In this document: positions 11,300-23,158 of the stretch, piece after piece
Layout of the letters: every line of letters begins with the position of its first letter
Numbering within the stretch: the stretch's first letter is position 1
From: Embiotoca jacksoni
Lineage: Eukaryota > Chordata > Actinopteri > Embiotocidae
Length of the DNA stretch: 64,000 nt
Direction of reading: 5' to 3'
Assembly: GCA_022577435.1 (NCBI GenBank)
Contig: JAKOON010000011.1
Span: 11,831,198 to 11,895,197, forward strand
The notes under the pieces: model-generated
Seen by the model: only the letters and a program-made list of their open reading frames with translations
What the model was told of the DNA's origin: nothing
Database searches by the model: none
Translations under genes and position numbers: made by a program

Positions 11300-12570
11300 T
11301 GCAGCTCAAAGTGCTTCACAGCAAGAAAATTTATTCACATAAAAACAGACACACTTTCAAATGTGATGTTCTTTTTAGTATCAATAGAATCGATCGCCGA
11401 GCAGATTCGACTTGTCGCAGAAGTTCTACTTCCGGCAGAGCTTCACACGAACCCGCTGCACTGACGAAGAAGCTCCTTTCCAAAACGTCTTTTTCCCCGA
11501 TGAGTCTGAACATTTTCCGCCACATTTACCTGGTGGAAAATAAGCACATGAATTATGGATGCGAGATCAGATAAATATCTTGCATCCCTGAGTAATGAGA
11601 AGGAACTCGGGGAGGATGAGAGAGCAGGAAGTCAGCAGGTGGTGGCGGAGGAAATCGTCTAATCAGCCTCCCTCTGCTGCCTGGTCCGCGAAGAGACGAG
11701 AAAACAAAGACGTTCAGCCGTCGTGTTGACGAAGTCCCGAACGCAACTAATTTACTGCTGTCAGAAAACGTCTGCTGAAGTGTCTTAAAAGTGCAATACC
11801 GCAGATGGCCACTAGGTAGATTTATAGATAGCAAATTTTAGTGGTAAGTAGAACGTCGTACGACGCTGTCAGCTAACATCCCGAGGATGCTGGAAGTGTT
11901 AGTTATTAGCTCCTGCAGCCATCAAGCGGGCACTCCCATCGTCTGTGCATAAACAGGAAGTGGCCTCGGTGACGTCACCCACAGGTTTCCTGTTCTCCCG
12001 GCCGGTACAAAAAAAATGGTCAAAGAGTTGGTGTGTGGGTGGAGCCAAATGAAGCCTGGTTTCGGCTCGCCAACTGCGACTCCGCCCACCTGTCAGTCTA
12101 AGCAGCCTTTAATTCGACAGAACTTTAAGCCTCAATTCAATTTTTATCGGTTAGTTTGTAGAAAAGAAAAAAAAATTCATACAGTTGTTGTGACTGGGGG
12201 AATTAGCTACAAAAACCAAGGCCAGGCTGAAAATATTTATTTCTGATATAAACACGTTTATTTTTGCTTTAAACATGTTTCTTTCATGTTTCTTTACGTT
12301 GTCTGTTGGGACTCAGTCGCCGCTGGAGCCTCCAGTGGACATCAGAGGAACTGCAGGTTTTGACCCCCCTCCACCTCTCACATTTGGAAGGTCCAACAGG
12401 AAAAGACGACGTCGACCGCTAAGCCATTCTCCAGGCTTCGTTGTCACTACGTCCGTCTTTAAATACCGTCCGCGACGTCTATCGGACCTGAATGCTTCTT
12501 CTGCAATCGTGTGCGCAACATCTCTAGCTTCTCATCAAACTTCCTGCGAGCGCCCTCTCAGCTCTGCGCG
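11300..12570. other. Intergenic DNA; nothing recognised beyond a palindromic CRE
   Basis: Mixed-composition sequence with no open frame resembling a known protein. It contains GGTGACGTCACC around 11969-11980, a 12-bp palindrome with a perfect CRE core, but there is no gene next to it. Confidence 0.5.
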
Positions 12571-12578
12571 CATCAGAG

Positions 12579-12617
12579 AAGAAGAAGAAGAAGAAGAAGA
12601 AGAAGAAGAAGAAGAAG
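12579..12617. repeat. (GAA)n microsatellite
   Basis: A run of about 13 GAA trinucleotides, all purines on the plus strand. Long GAA tracts can form triplex DNA. The glutamate or phenylalanine runs seen in its open frames are artefacts of the repeat. Confidence 0.9.
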
Positions 12618-12982
12618 AGGCGCTCACTCAGCTGTCTGACTGCCTTGACGGGTGAAGTGGCCTCAGGCCGTGCTGCTGATTGACTGCCGGCCTCCGGCTG
12701 CCAACTGGCTTCCTGTTCTGTCATCACACTCAGACCGAATTACCCGTCAGTCTAATGAACTCTGCTGAGGCGCGAGAGGTTTACGGCGACGGGGGGGGCA
12801 GAATATTCAACACATCGTAATCCCGGGCAGACGTTTACTGCGGTTCGGCACAAGAAATGAGTCCTGGCGGAGCAGTTCCACCTTTTGATACGTGCTTCTG
12901 TTACTTAAAAAGCTGCAGCTGATAAAAAAAAAAAATTTTAAAACCCCACTGCAGCAGCTTTGTGGTGCGAGATGACTGGATC

Positions 12983-13190
12983 CACGATTGTCTTGTCTCT
13001 CTACGCTGGTCTTTTCTGTCTCTGCTCTCCCCAAACCTCAACCAGTCGAGGCGGATGTTCTGCACTTCTTTTAAATCTGGTTCTGTTGGAGGTTTTTCTT
13101 CCTGTTAAAAAGGGGAATTTTTTTCCTTCCGGCTCAGGTGGGAATTGTTAAATTGTTTTAAGGTTAATACAATTAAACTGAACTCTAGGA
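12983..13190 (+). mobile_element. L2-type LINE 3' UTR remnant
   Basis: The block contains CAACCAGTCGAGGCGGATG, then TTCTGTTGGAGGTTTTTCTT, CCTGTTAAAAAGGGGAATTT and an end AATACAATTAAACTGAACT. This order matches the 3' UTR common in fish L2 elements, in internally shortened form. No protein-coding part remains. Confidence 0.6.
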
Positions 13191-13889
13191 AATCTTGCTG
13201 AATAAAAAGCAGCCACCATCTTGCAGGAGCGAGTTCCCGAACATGCCTACCAGGTACAGGCCCAGGGGCTTAATCAACTTTTAAAGATGGCGCAAAACTA
13301 GTGCAGAGATGCTGAAAACTAACCTCAAACAAACAGAACATAACTACAAAGAGACAAAACACGACGTATGATCTTGCGTCTCCTTTGTTGGGGCTGTGGC
13401 GGAGGGAGAGGGGGGGGGGGTTCTTTCACATGTGTTAGGAGGCCTGTTCTTTAATAATCCGACTCGTTTCGGGAGTGTTTTCATGTTAAGGCGCAAAGTA
13501 TAGATCTAAACTGAATTGTGCAAAAGATTTCAGCACTCAAAAACAAACATCCTGAACCGTTTTCAACCGGTTAGTTTCGTACAGAAAGAGCGGTGCTGAG
13601 GTCGGTAGGGGGGGGGGGGGAAATAAAAAATCAACTGAAGCAAACAGAACGCAAAATAAAAACCCAACTCCAGGAAACGTGAAGCTGAAGTCTGGAAACT
13701 GGCTGACAGAAGAGGGACGGTTTAAATACTTGGAGGGAGGGAGAAGGGCGGGGGGTGGGGGGGGGGTGATGATGATGATGAGGGTAACGAGCAGCAGGTG
13801 GGCAGATGGGCGGGGCCAAGTCTGAACCCGTGGGAGAGGCGACTTACAGAGGAAGACCATATATGGAAAATAAATCAGATCTCCCCCGT

Positions 13890-13930
13890 TCACCTGCACA
13901 CATTCAAAGTAATTGAATGTGTGCAGGTGA
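13890..13930. promoter_or_regulatory. Perfect 18-bp inverted repeat (hairpin) with paired E-boxes
   Basis: The arm TCACCTGCACACATTCAA at 13890-13907 is followed by a 5-nt loop (13908-13912) and its exact reverse complement at 13913-13930. The arms carry CACCTG and CAGGTG, the E-box bound by ZEB/SNAI and some bHLH proteins. It could equally be a small MITE end or a cruciform-forming sequence. It is not followed by a T run in the way of a simple terminator. Confidence 0.6.
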
Positions 13931-14454
13931 TTCAAAGTATTTTAATTGAAATAATTGAAATTGAATTAATAGAAATTCAGTCAGTTATTTCATAAACTGT
14001 TGGTTTCTTCATCTTCTTTTTTTTTTTTTCACAAATCAATTCTTGTGATTGTAGTGTTAAATTAAAGTCAGAGCTCGTTAAAAATGCGTCATGATTTTTT
14101 TTTATAAACCTGGGAATAATCAGAAAGTTTAAAAACATCAAAAACAGAAGAAGTTCTGACGTAAAATTCAGAAGAAATATTTCAAGATTTTCGTGAGGTT
14201 GTAAGTACGCAAATTGAGACGCAGCACAAGTTACCAAACAAAATGCAGCTGATCAGAGTCATTGATCATCTTTTGTTCAAAGGTGATGTTTTAGTTGTTT
14301 CCTCCCATTGAAGCAGCTTTCAAACGACACGCGGGTGGATTTAGTCGAGTCATCAGAGGCTCCTTCAGGTGAATCAACCTGCAACCACTGATCAGCTGTT
14401 GGCCTCCAGTTTCCTGCAGAATACTGCTGACTCGGCAGCATTGCGATGTTCAAC

Positions 14455-14720
14455 GATCAATAATCAATGCGGGAATTATTTTCAGAAAGAACCACCAGAA
14501 CACTGATCAGAAGGAGGGAATTGATCTAATGACACCGTAATGACTCGTGGGAAACATTTACCATTTGTATTTCAGGACAGAACTTGATGTTTTGTTTTTT
14601 TGTTGTTGTTTTTTTTATAAAGCCAGCCCCTAGTGGCCCTCAGTGGTATTACACTTTAAGGCTTCACTTTTCGGACCCGGACGCTACGCACATTTTTATA
14701 TACAGTTTGTGGTTTCTGTT
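14455..14720 (+). repeat. Interspersed repeat, copy A of three (GAACCACCAGAACACTGATC family)
   Basis: Shares GAACCACCAGAACACTGATC, then AGAAGGAGGGAATT, a central AACTTGATG(C)TTTT and a 3' part GCCAGCCCCTAGTGGCCCTC, with copies at 41468-41788 and 51176-51492, all on the same strand. No coding capacity. Probably a non-autonomous element common in percomorph fish; the family was not identified. Confidence 0.75.
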
Positions 14721-15014
14721 GGAGATTTTTCCTTCCAGCTATTTGCTCTGTTCTGAGGTTCGGTTGTAGAAGTTTACTGCGTGAAGTGCCTTTAAAAATA
14801 ACTCGTGCTCCGTTGCGCACGGCGATAATAATTCATCAAGTGGCTTTGGCTCCGCTGTCGGTGGTACGATAATGACTCGATAAGAGATGAACTGCGAGGC
14901 TGGGGTGCCGCGAGATAAAAGCAAACGCGCAGCCCCAAGCATCAAACAGCAGCTGCCTCCGAACTGGAAAGGACAAAATACATCTTGATAGAGGCAGCGG
15001 CCTGATTTCCCACA

Positions 15015-15068
15015 GGGGGGGAGGAGGAGGAGGAGGAGGAAGAAGAGGAGGAAGAGGAGGAGGAAGAT
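15015..15068. repeat. (GGA)n-rich purine tract
   Basis: An almost pure purine run of GGA and AGA triplets with mirror symmetry, a known setting for intramolecular triplex. No gene is adjacent. Confidence 0.85.
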
Positions 15069-15580
15069 GGTGGTCCACATGTGTCCGTTCCAGCAGTGCA
15101 CCACCATCATCCGACATAATCTGAAGCCACTGCAGCCGCTGTACAAGTTGGAGTCGGATAGGATTTCTCCACCAACTGTTTCGAGTTTCCCGGTAACGGA
15201 GCGGGCGGGAAGGAGGTGGGGGAGGGGGGGGGGGGTAGAAGATTTGACAGTGTACACAACAATCAGCTCGCCTGGAAAAACACAGCCGCCCTGAACTGCG
15301 CGGAGGGGGGTGGTGGGGCGGGGTGGGGATTCGCATGGGTGACTCGCTTTTGCATGCATTAGCATTCGTTTGGTTTTATAAAAAGAATCGTCAGAAAAAC
15401 AAGCAGCTCGAGTTTTTTTGTGTTTTTTTTTTACATTTCAGACACAAAAGACAGAAAAGTGAGACGCACTCTCTTCCTTTCTGACGTCTCCACTTGTGGC
15501 CGAGCGGTTAAAAAAAAAAAAAAAATGGGAAGCGCTGCCGACTCCCCTCGTCCCCCCCGTTTCCTTGGTTACCTGGCATG

Positions 15581-15581
<1 letters not shown>

Positions 15582-15639
<58 letters not shown>

Positions 15640-15738
15640 TATGCACACACATACACACACACACACACACGGAGTGAAACAAGCTGGCGTAAAATTCGGT
15701 GCGCTGTTGTGAGAGCAGCAGATGCAGCAGTTTGATGA

Positions 15739-15770
<32 letters not shown>
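15582..15770. repeat. Compound (CA)n microsatellites
   Basis: A long CA array at 15582-15670, interrupted by GCACACGCATATGC-like steps, is followed after 70 bp by a second array at about 15743-15771. All histidine/threonine or cysteine/valine reading frames here are repeat artefacts. Confidence 0.95.
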
Positions 15771-15774
<4 letters not shown>

Positions 15775-16185
15775 TCAGAGGACGTTACACCGACTTCCAT
15801 TCGTCTACGAGACATTTAACCTTCACTTAACCTTCATCAAACCAACCGCTAATCCTGAACACGCGCTGCCTTCAAATGGGGTCGTGCTTGCCGTATACTA
15901 CGCCGGCCTTTTGCTCGTAATCTTCCGAAAGCTTCAGGAGTTTCTCGATGCATTTCTAATGATTTCCAAAAGTTGGTGGATGCCGTGGAAGTTCGTTTGT
16001 TTGTTGGATGGTAATTTAATATATTGTAATTTAGACATTTTAAATACGTCCTTCCATTCTACCTTTGCATTTCCTGCATTACGTTGCGCAGCTCCCAACA
16101 AAAATATACAGGAGAGCAATCGCGTGACCGCTTTTTGGTTTCAACTCGTCACATGTTGGACATTTGGTTGATGATGTGCATCATC

Positions 16186-16498
16186 CAATGTAGAAAGATG
16201 GGGCTGGCAGTTGCAGCGCAGCAGCAGACAACAACTTTTTTTGTTTGTTTTTGTGCGTATATGTAGTTTGTGTGCGTGCATTTATTCTAAAATAATAATT
16301 TTTGATCCATCTTATTTCTGATATCTCACACGTATTTGTAAATATTTTCATATTGTGTGCACTTTTTGGTATTTCTTTGCTGCCGTGATGACAGAATTTC
16401 CCCACTGTGGGATTAATAAAGTTAAATCGATCTAATCTAACTCGTCAGGAAGCTCAATAGAGAAAGATGAGGCTGGCAGTAGCGGCGCCGCAGCAGAC
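16186..16498 (+). mobile_element. Truncated LINE insertion flanked by a 44-bp imperfect direct repeat
   Basis: Copies of CAATGTAGAAAGATGGGGCT... at 16186-16229 and CAATAGAGAAAGATGAGGCT... at 16455-16498 match at about 38 of 44 positions. Between them lies sequence ending GAATTTCCCCACTGTGGGAT and TAATAAAGTT, the 3' end of a fish LINE. This fits a retroposon insertion with a long target-site duplication, now diverged. Confidence 0.6.
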
Positions 16499-17001
16499 GC
16501 ACGTTCGCGCCCGAGGCAACCGTCACGCACCTTTGCTCCTAGACGTCGGCGTTGCCCCGGCAGCAGTGTTCTCCCGCCTTCCCGTGTCGTAAACCCCGAG
16601 CTCACCAGTTCCATTTGAAGGCGGCAGCAACCATAATCTGACCGTGGGGGTGTTCGCCGCACTGACTGAGTGTGAATGCCTGTCGGACTGATGTGTCACA
16701 GCTCTTGTGATTGATCAGGTGTCATCGATGTCAGCTGGGAGGGCCTCCACCTTATCTCTATCGCTCTCTCTCTCACACACACACACACACCAAGGATAAA
16801 ACACATCACTGCTTAACGTGTGAAAATCCACAGCTTCAAAGTCTACACTGATAAAACGAAAGCGCACCGTTTCATCTACAGAATCTGCATTTCAGTAAGC
16901 ATCCATTAGCATCAGCTGTCTGACAAACAGACTTTCCATTAGGCTCATTTATATTGAGTAACCACCTATGGATTGTTGGCACAGAGCTCAGTCAATCCAT
17001 T

Positions 17002-17006
<5 letters not shown>

Positions 17007-17053
<47 letters not shown>
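17007..17053. repeat. (CA)n microsatellite
   Basis: An uninterrupted CA dinucleotide array of about 23 units. Confidence 0.95.
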
Positions 17054-17056
<3 letters not shown>

Positions 17057-17189
17057 TACCAGGACGTGACAGCCAATCTAACGAGCCACCACTTATCCGA
17101 CAGCCTTTTTGCCCAGGCTCTCATGGCCTCGACTGAGGCGCTAATCCGAGTTCGATCTCTCGGACTCATTGAGCGTCAAAGGAGCAGGG

Positions 17190-17442
17190 GTGCATGGGAG
17201 GTGAATCATAAAGCGCTTTGAAATGGCCGAAAGTGAAAAGGCGCCATAAGCGGGACCATTTATCCTCTGGCACCGAGCTCGCATCACGTCGTGCAAGGTG
17301 GTCGCCCGCCGACGGGACTGACCCGCGGTGCGACTTGGCGAAAGGACAATTTGGCACGCGGACAGGAGAGACCAAGGATTGAACCGCCAATGGTACGATT
17401 AGTGGCCAACCCGCCCTCGCATCCGAGAGCCGCTGGAGGCAC
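17190..17442 (-). mobile_element. tRNA-derived SINE remnant
   Basis: On the minus strand the order is a degenerate box A region (17401-17440), the words GGTTGGCCACTAATCGTA, a box B GGTTCAATCCTT (complement of 17374-17385), a central region, and the 3' part TTTCAAAGCGCTTTATGATT (complement of 17209-17228). This matches the tRNA head and conserved tail of common fish SINEs. The copy is diverged. A related copy lies at 50920-51083. Confidence 0.65.
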
Positions 17443-18818
17443 AGCAGTTGTGAAGCAGTGGACTGAATAACAGTTTCTCCCTCAGGCCAAAAGACTATTC
17501 AATAATGATCCAACACACACACACAAACGTGTTGCCCAGCTCCTGCCGGCTGGGCAGCTCACGCCCAGCGATTGGTGGCCTTGTGAGGTGGTCTATGAAG
17601 TCCCCGAGAATTTGGGGATGTTCTCTGGCCTTATAGACGCCGTTTGGCCTTTTTATTTAATGACGAAGGCGGTGTGGTTACCCCATGTCAGGTCACTGGG
17701 AATATTTACCCCCAGAGAACTTGTCCCGTATCTCCTCCGCTGTGCCGCTGATGACCTCGGTCATTGGGAGACGTTTGGGGAAAAGGTGGTTGTCCTTGCA
17801 TTACTGTGCCGGAGTGGTCACCTCCTCCCCGTATGCCGTCAATCCCACGACTGTTGAGACAAACTTCAAAATTGTGTTTGAAGCCCGTCCTTCCCTGCAG
17901 CCTCCAGTTCAAGGGATGACCACCTGGAAGAGGTCTGTAAGAAAGTCCAGGATACAATGACACAGTGACGGCACAACAAGCTGCCCACATCACACGGACA
18001 CCTTATAAGCTCTTTGTGTCGAACACATTCATTTGACATATGAAGCAAAACAGTAAAATTTTGTGGTACCAAACTAAAATAGCCAGTGACAATCGGACGA
18101 GACATTCCATAGCTAATCGCAAGAAGTCTTTAACATCATTTTGTTAAATATATTTTTTCACTGAAATGGCTCATTTATAAATCTCTTACTTCAAAGGAGG
18201 CCCTTTCCTCCCCTCATTACCCCGTGCAAGCGCTGTCATATTCAGCCTAATGTCCGGCTCGCCGTCCATCTGCTTGCGGTTGCCCTCAGGAGACCTCTGT
18301 CATCATCTCACAGCTGGAGGAATAACTTTGCCCATATGTTACTGGCAGGCAGTTTCGCTTCGGAAACCGGCGATCAGAGCCTGTATCTGCCATTGCGTGA
18401 CCACATGCTGGGAAGCAAATGTAGAGCAGAAGGGCAGGAGTCGTGCTGGCTGATGGGTTGATTTTCCATGTTCGTAAGTGACCTGGCATCGGTCGACATT
18501 CTCCTCCCTTTCCGCTATCTGCGTGGTACCCTTTTCAAACTCGTCTTCGTAACCAGTAACAACCCAAAAAAAAACAACCTCACAACTTGCCATAAATGGG
18601 CTTCCGCAGTTTAAAGTATCTTTAAGTGTAAACTCGTATTTTTACCATTTATTTTTCTCAATTTGGAAACTTTTCAGTTTCCAAACTTTGTGCACCACAT
18701 CACCAGACCGAACCACACTCAAACTATATTTTCCATACTTTATTGACAAGGACACAAAGCACTTGACAGCAAAATCGGTAGTGAAAATGCTCACAACTCA
18801 TTCATATTTACTTTAGCA
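17443..18818. other. Intergenic DNA, no gene recognised
   Basis: Several open frames of 70-95 codons occur on both strands (for example 17588-17857), but none resembles a known protein and they overlap in opposite frames. Composition is balanced and not obviously repetitive. A decayed mobile element or conserved non-coding DNA is possible. Confidence 0.4.
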
Positions 18819-19932
18819 GGGCTGGATACCAACATTTTATGACACGGACTGAAATTGCTTCGAGACCTTATGGTATCCAAAATTGCCTTAAGTCAAATTT
18901 GTGTCATTCGCTACAAAGGCTATACTACCCCAACACGTTTCCATCGTCTTTCCCCACAAAGATAATATCACTTGTTTTTTTTGGTAAATCTGACAATGCA
19001 ACGCTGAACTTCCCTCTTTTAAACCAACCTTGGGTCACATATCAGTTCCTCTTACGACCGCAATAACGAACGCAAATTCTCGAAATTTCCGCAATATTTG
19101 CGAGAGCTTGCAATTCTGCAAATTTCCCGGCACTTTTCTGTAAACACTATCGTCAACAGAAGCTCTGCTGAAAATATTGCGGTATAAGGAAGACTTTCCG
19201 AGAAAAAAAAACCCCTCACTTAATTCACAAAAATAACTACATGTACAATCAGCGAGTCTCTGCTCCCTGTCCTCTCACCATCAAAACAAACTGCGGCTAG
19301 CTAACCGGAGCAACAGGAAGTGACGGGGTTTGTGGGAAATGTGGTCATATTGTGGGAATGAAGAATATGTTAAATTCATTTTCTGCATACATCCAATTAT
19401 AGGAGACGCCACTTCTGTTTTTGTGCATACAGTCTGTGTTGACTTCCTTGAGTTGCAAGTGTTGCTAATTCCTGCAGGTTTACCATAAAAAACCCTCAAA
19501 ATCAAAATCAAACATTTTTGACAGCAACAATCACAATAAAACACTCAGTTGTGCTGCAGAAACTGGAAGCTTCTCTTTGCCGAATTGGCTGGCTACCGTC
19601 GACCGATGTCATTTGAGGCATTAAGGGATCATCTGCTGATGATCTCTTATGGTAGGTAGGTAGGTATTTACTTTATTAATCCCCGAGGGGAAATTTTTTA
19701 AATTTAAATTTAAATTTAAATTTAAATTTATAGCTGCAGAAAACAACTTGGCTTACACTCCTCCCCTCTAAACTGAATGAAAACTAAAGCTTTGTACCGT
19801 AACTTTTACTGCTTTGTTTTAATTTTTTTTTGTTGCAATGGATTTTATAAAATTGGTATTGAAAAGGGAATGTTCAAGAACCGGTATTGAAGTCAAGGTA
19901 TCGGTACCGGCATCAAAAATACGCAGCCCTAT
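18819..19932. mobile_element. Possible hAT-like element with AGGGCTG ends
   Basis: The left end reads CAGGGCTGGATACC (about 18820). The right end, read in complement, reads AGGGCTGCGTATTTTTGATG with GGTACCGATACC further in (19870-19932). These ends resemble abundant fish non-autonomous hAT elements. No transposase is visible, and the two ends may belong to separate fragments. A LINE tail is nested at 19650-19735. Confidence 0.35.
19650..19735 (-). mobile_element. Rex/RTE-type LINE 3' tail with (AAATTT)n
   Basis: The complement reads TTCCCCTCGGGGATTAATAA then AGTAAATACCTACCTACC, the same tail as at 4826. It is joined to a perfect hexanucleotide array of TTTAAA at about 19697-19729. Only the tail is present. 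Confidence 0.55.
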
Positions 19933-19935
19933 ACA

Positions 19936-21055
19936 TTAGTCAGTGAAATACTCCCTGATTGCGCCCGTTTCTCTCCTTAGGGAGCTTTTCGGAGGATATA
20001 AGAAAAAAACAACAACAAGGAAACTGAAAATAAATATAGGATGAAACCTGAAATGGAATATGAAAAAGATCAAATAGAAATGTGCAAATCGAAGCCGAAA
20101 TCAAACAGAAAACGTAAAAAATTGCAACGATAAAGTGAACTTGGAACTAGAACAACAACAAAAAAAGAACAGAAAAAAGGGACATTATACTGTACGTTGA
20201 AAATAACTTGTGACTAACTAATACTAACTTTAATTAATAGCCCGGTGATGGGTCTGACAACTGCTACAAACTGCGCTGGATCCTCGGTATTTGAAACATT
20301 CCTACAAATCTCATTCAGTACAACGTAAGGCTGAATGGCGTCATGAACATTAAAACTCAACCACTGAAAACTGGAAGAAAATCCGTTTCAAGTATCTAAA
20401 TGCTCCCAACAGCATGTACATCACTCCTTCAGTAGATTAATGAAAATGTCGCGAGTCGTAAAACACATTGACGTAAAGCAGCCTCATTTTCTTTCGTTGT
20501 ATTTGAGCCAAGCGACGACAACGTCCGACACACTTTTAAGATGCTCACTAACACATGCTTATCGACAGAGCTCACTATCAAAATGAAATCATTTACGCTT
20601 TGAAAGTTATTTATAAAACACATGTATGTCAGCAAGCTGTCTCCACGTCACAGTTTTAAACATTCTCGCAAACATACTTTGACTTTTCTTCTCCATCTTT
20701 ATCCAACTCGTCGCGTTTCCATTTTCCATATTTTCTTGTCGGCCTCTAAAGCTCCCTCGGCTGATATTTCTCAATTTAGGCAACCTGGCTCGGCTGTACT
20801 GTGAGAGCCGCTCTGTCGGGGAAGAGTTTGGGTCATATTTTTTTTTTTTTTTCATTACCTTTCCCAAAAACCAAAACAGACATCAACAAAAATGTATCCT
20901 AATTAAACTGCGCAGCCTACTTATCTGCTTTTAATGTAAGTCCCAAACGTGAGCACGTCTGGCTTACCTTAGCTTCGGAAACCGTAATAATGTAGCAAAA
21001 CCTCCGAGGTAAAGAGTTAAGCCCATCATCAGCCGACCACATTATATGCTATACA
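19936..21055. other. Intergenic DNA, nothing recognised
   Basis: AT-leaning sequence with A-rich stretches near 19990-20190 and no open frame resembling a known protein. Confidence 0.5.
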
Positions 21056-21100
21056 AAATTTCCCTTTTGAGGGATTAATAAAGTATCTATCTATTATAAT
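21056..21100 (+). mobile_element. LINE 3' tail (GGGATTAATAAAGTATCTATC)
   Basis: TTTCCCTTTTGAGGGATTAA followed by TAAAGTATCTATCTATTATA is the usual short tail of fish Rex-type retroposons. The body of the element is not recognisable. Confidence 0.5.
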
Positions 21101-23158
21101 TGCTGCTTTCAAATGAAAGTCGTGAGCATGGGAAGTCGTGAGCACGGCAGGGGTTCAGGCGGTTAAGTCTTTAGAACAACCGCAACATGTTTCGCATCAA
21201 GAAGCCGAAGAGGCTGACGGTTTAGCAAACTGGATGGCGAGTACGTCAAAACTTTGGAACTCGCACCTTAGAAAAGCCCGTGGTTGTGAACGCCACAGGA
21301 GGGAGGCGTTTATGGACTCTTCTCCTGAACGCGGTAAACACGACCCCATTTGAAGGCAGCAAGTGTTACAAACATTCACAGTCCAGAATCTCTTGTACCA
21401 GAGTTTAAGCTCACGTCAACGGTCGTGTCTGGTCACTCATTGGTTTGAGCCGTATAAAAGCAAAATATACTGTTTGAAAATATAAACAACAGAGCATAAA
21501 GCTATCCTCTGTGTAAGTATGTTTTTCTTGAATAAGTATCAAAATATTTGTCCTTGTTTCATCGCACTGTTCTACACGCTAACTTGTTCTGCTTGTTTTT
21601 CTTTTAAATTTGAACTTTTGCAAAAAAACGTAAGAAAAAAAATGTAATATTCAAATTGTAATTGCATTTTCAAGTTCGAAGATACACCGTTTAAGAGGCC
21701 CTCTTAAAATTCTGTATTAGTTCCGCTCGCTGCAAGTCCTCTTGATTTATCAGTAAACTAAGATAATAAATAAAAGAAAGGAGGTTTAAACAAAAAAAGA
21801 TTAGTTCGGGTTTGAGTTTTGGAAGAAGTGACTACCCTGTTTCTTTATCTCCATGTCTTCTGGATGGATCATCAGCTCAGGACGATCGCTGACCCTTTCT
21901 TTGGGACCCATCTGCTTTAGCCTCAGTCTTTTTGCACGATATAAGTAGCCTATTGGTGCCAGGAAGTGCGTCTTCCCTGTTACAAACGAGTCAATGAGAG
22001 ACTAAACACTTTTCAACCAACCAACAAAAGGCGAATGTTCATAAGCTAGCTACATCATATAAACTGCCAGTGACAGTTTGGATTTCAGTTGGCAAAATTG
22101 ACGATCGACAGCTAAAGATGATGAGGCTACTTTTATCTACGATATTATCATATATTATAATGAAATTTGATGGTAAATTTTGGCACCTGCCATTTGACAG
22201 TAACACAATGCGGTTTATTTTTGTAATTTAAAGGTTGTGAAGAGCATGAATATTGATTATTAAACAACATTAAACAATGATTTTTAGATTTTTTTTAATT
22301 TTTTTTTAATCTAGACTTGAAGCAAGCCACAAGCGAGAAAGGCTCTGTTCCCAGGCTGTATGTTTAGTCCTAACTTTCGTTGGGACTTTAAAAGAAGCGT
22401 TCTTACATCCATATTCAGAAATGAGCATTTCTGGTCTCGCCTCTGCTTTACTTTTTTTTTTATAAAGTTGTGAAGTTGCCGACACAGATTTAAGCTGCAG
22501 GTTGTGTTTTCAGTTTTTTCTCTAGCTCTTGCCTGCTGCTAGCGGCTCAAAGGAATTTTGAGTGAAGTGATCAGCTGTTTCTTACCGAAATATACCTCGT
22601 AAAGTCGCAGTCGGCTTCTCCCCTAAAACTTTCATGTGCAAAAGCTGCGACTTTTTTGTCTAAGCGACACATATTTTGGAAGGCAGTTGTCGGTCAGTTG
22701 GACTAATCATTGATCGTCCAAGCCGTAGAAATGCTACACCTGTGTCGGAAAAACTCATGGGGAGTTTTACTTCCTGAACCAGGAGCATCTGGAAATGCTC
22801 CTCCTACTTCACAACTCTGTCACCTTCTAGCAACAGGGCTGGGAGGTGGGCGGGGCTTAGTGAAAGGTCAATTCTCCCAGCTCCTCTTCTTCCTCTCTCT
22901 TCTGTCCATTTCCAAGGTTTTGCTTCTCATGTTCTAGAACTCGAAGTTATGTCAGTCAAACGTCTTCATCGTTTCCTGTCCCTGAAAAGCCAGCTCGGCT
23001 GAAATAAGCCGTTTCACTCGGGCAGGAAGAGTTACAGAGATGAAGTTGATTTGAAGCAGTATTTGACTTGCTGAGAGTTTGCGGACTGGGATGTATCCGT
23101 TACACACCGTTTCCAGCTGTCAGCCTCTCGTCAGAAGGGAGTTTGCTGGGACTCATCA
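21101..23158. other. Intergenic DNA downstream of the NPY-receptor gene
   Basis: No coding gene is recognised. The stretch next to the receptor stop codon (about 22200-23158) would hold its 3' UTR. A minus-strand poly(A) signal is possible near 22213, but this is weakly supported. Confidence 0.4.

Noticed and set aside
15493..15511. TGGCCGAGCGGTTAA, the start typical of a tRNA-Leu or tRNA-Ser gene
   Set aside because: It runs straight into a poly-A stretch. No anticodon arm, T arm or acceptor complement follows, so it is at most a fragment.
15438..15815. Long cysteine/valine and histidine/threonine open frames
   Set aside because: They are translations of CA/GT microsatellites in all frames.
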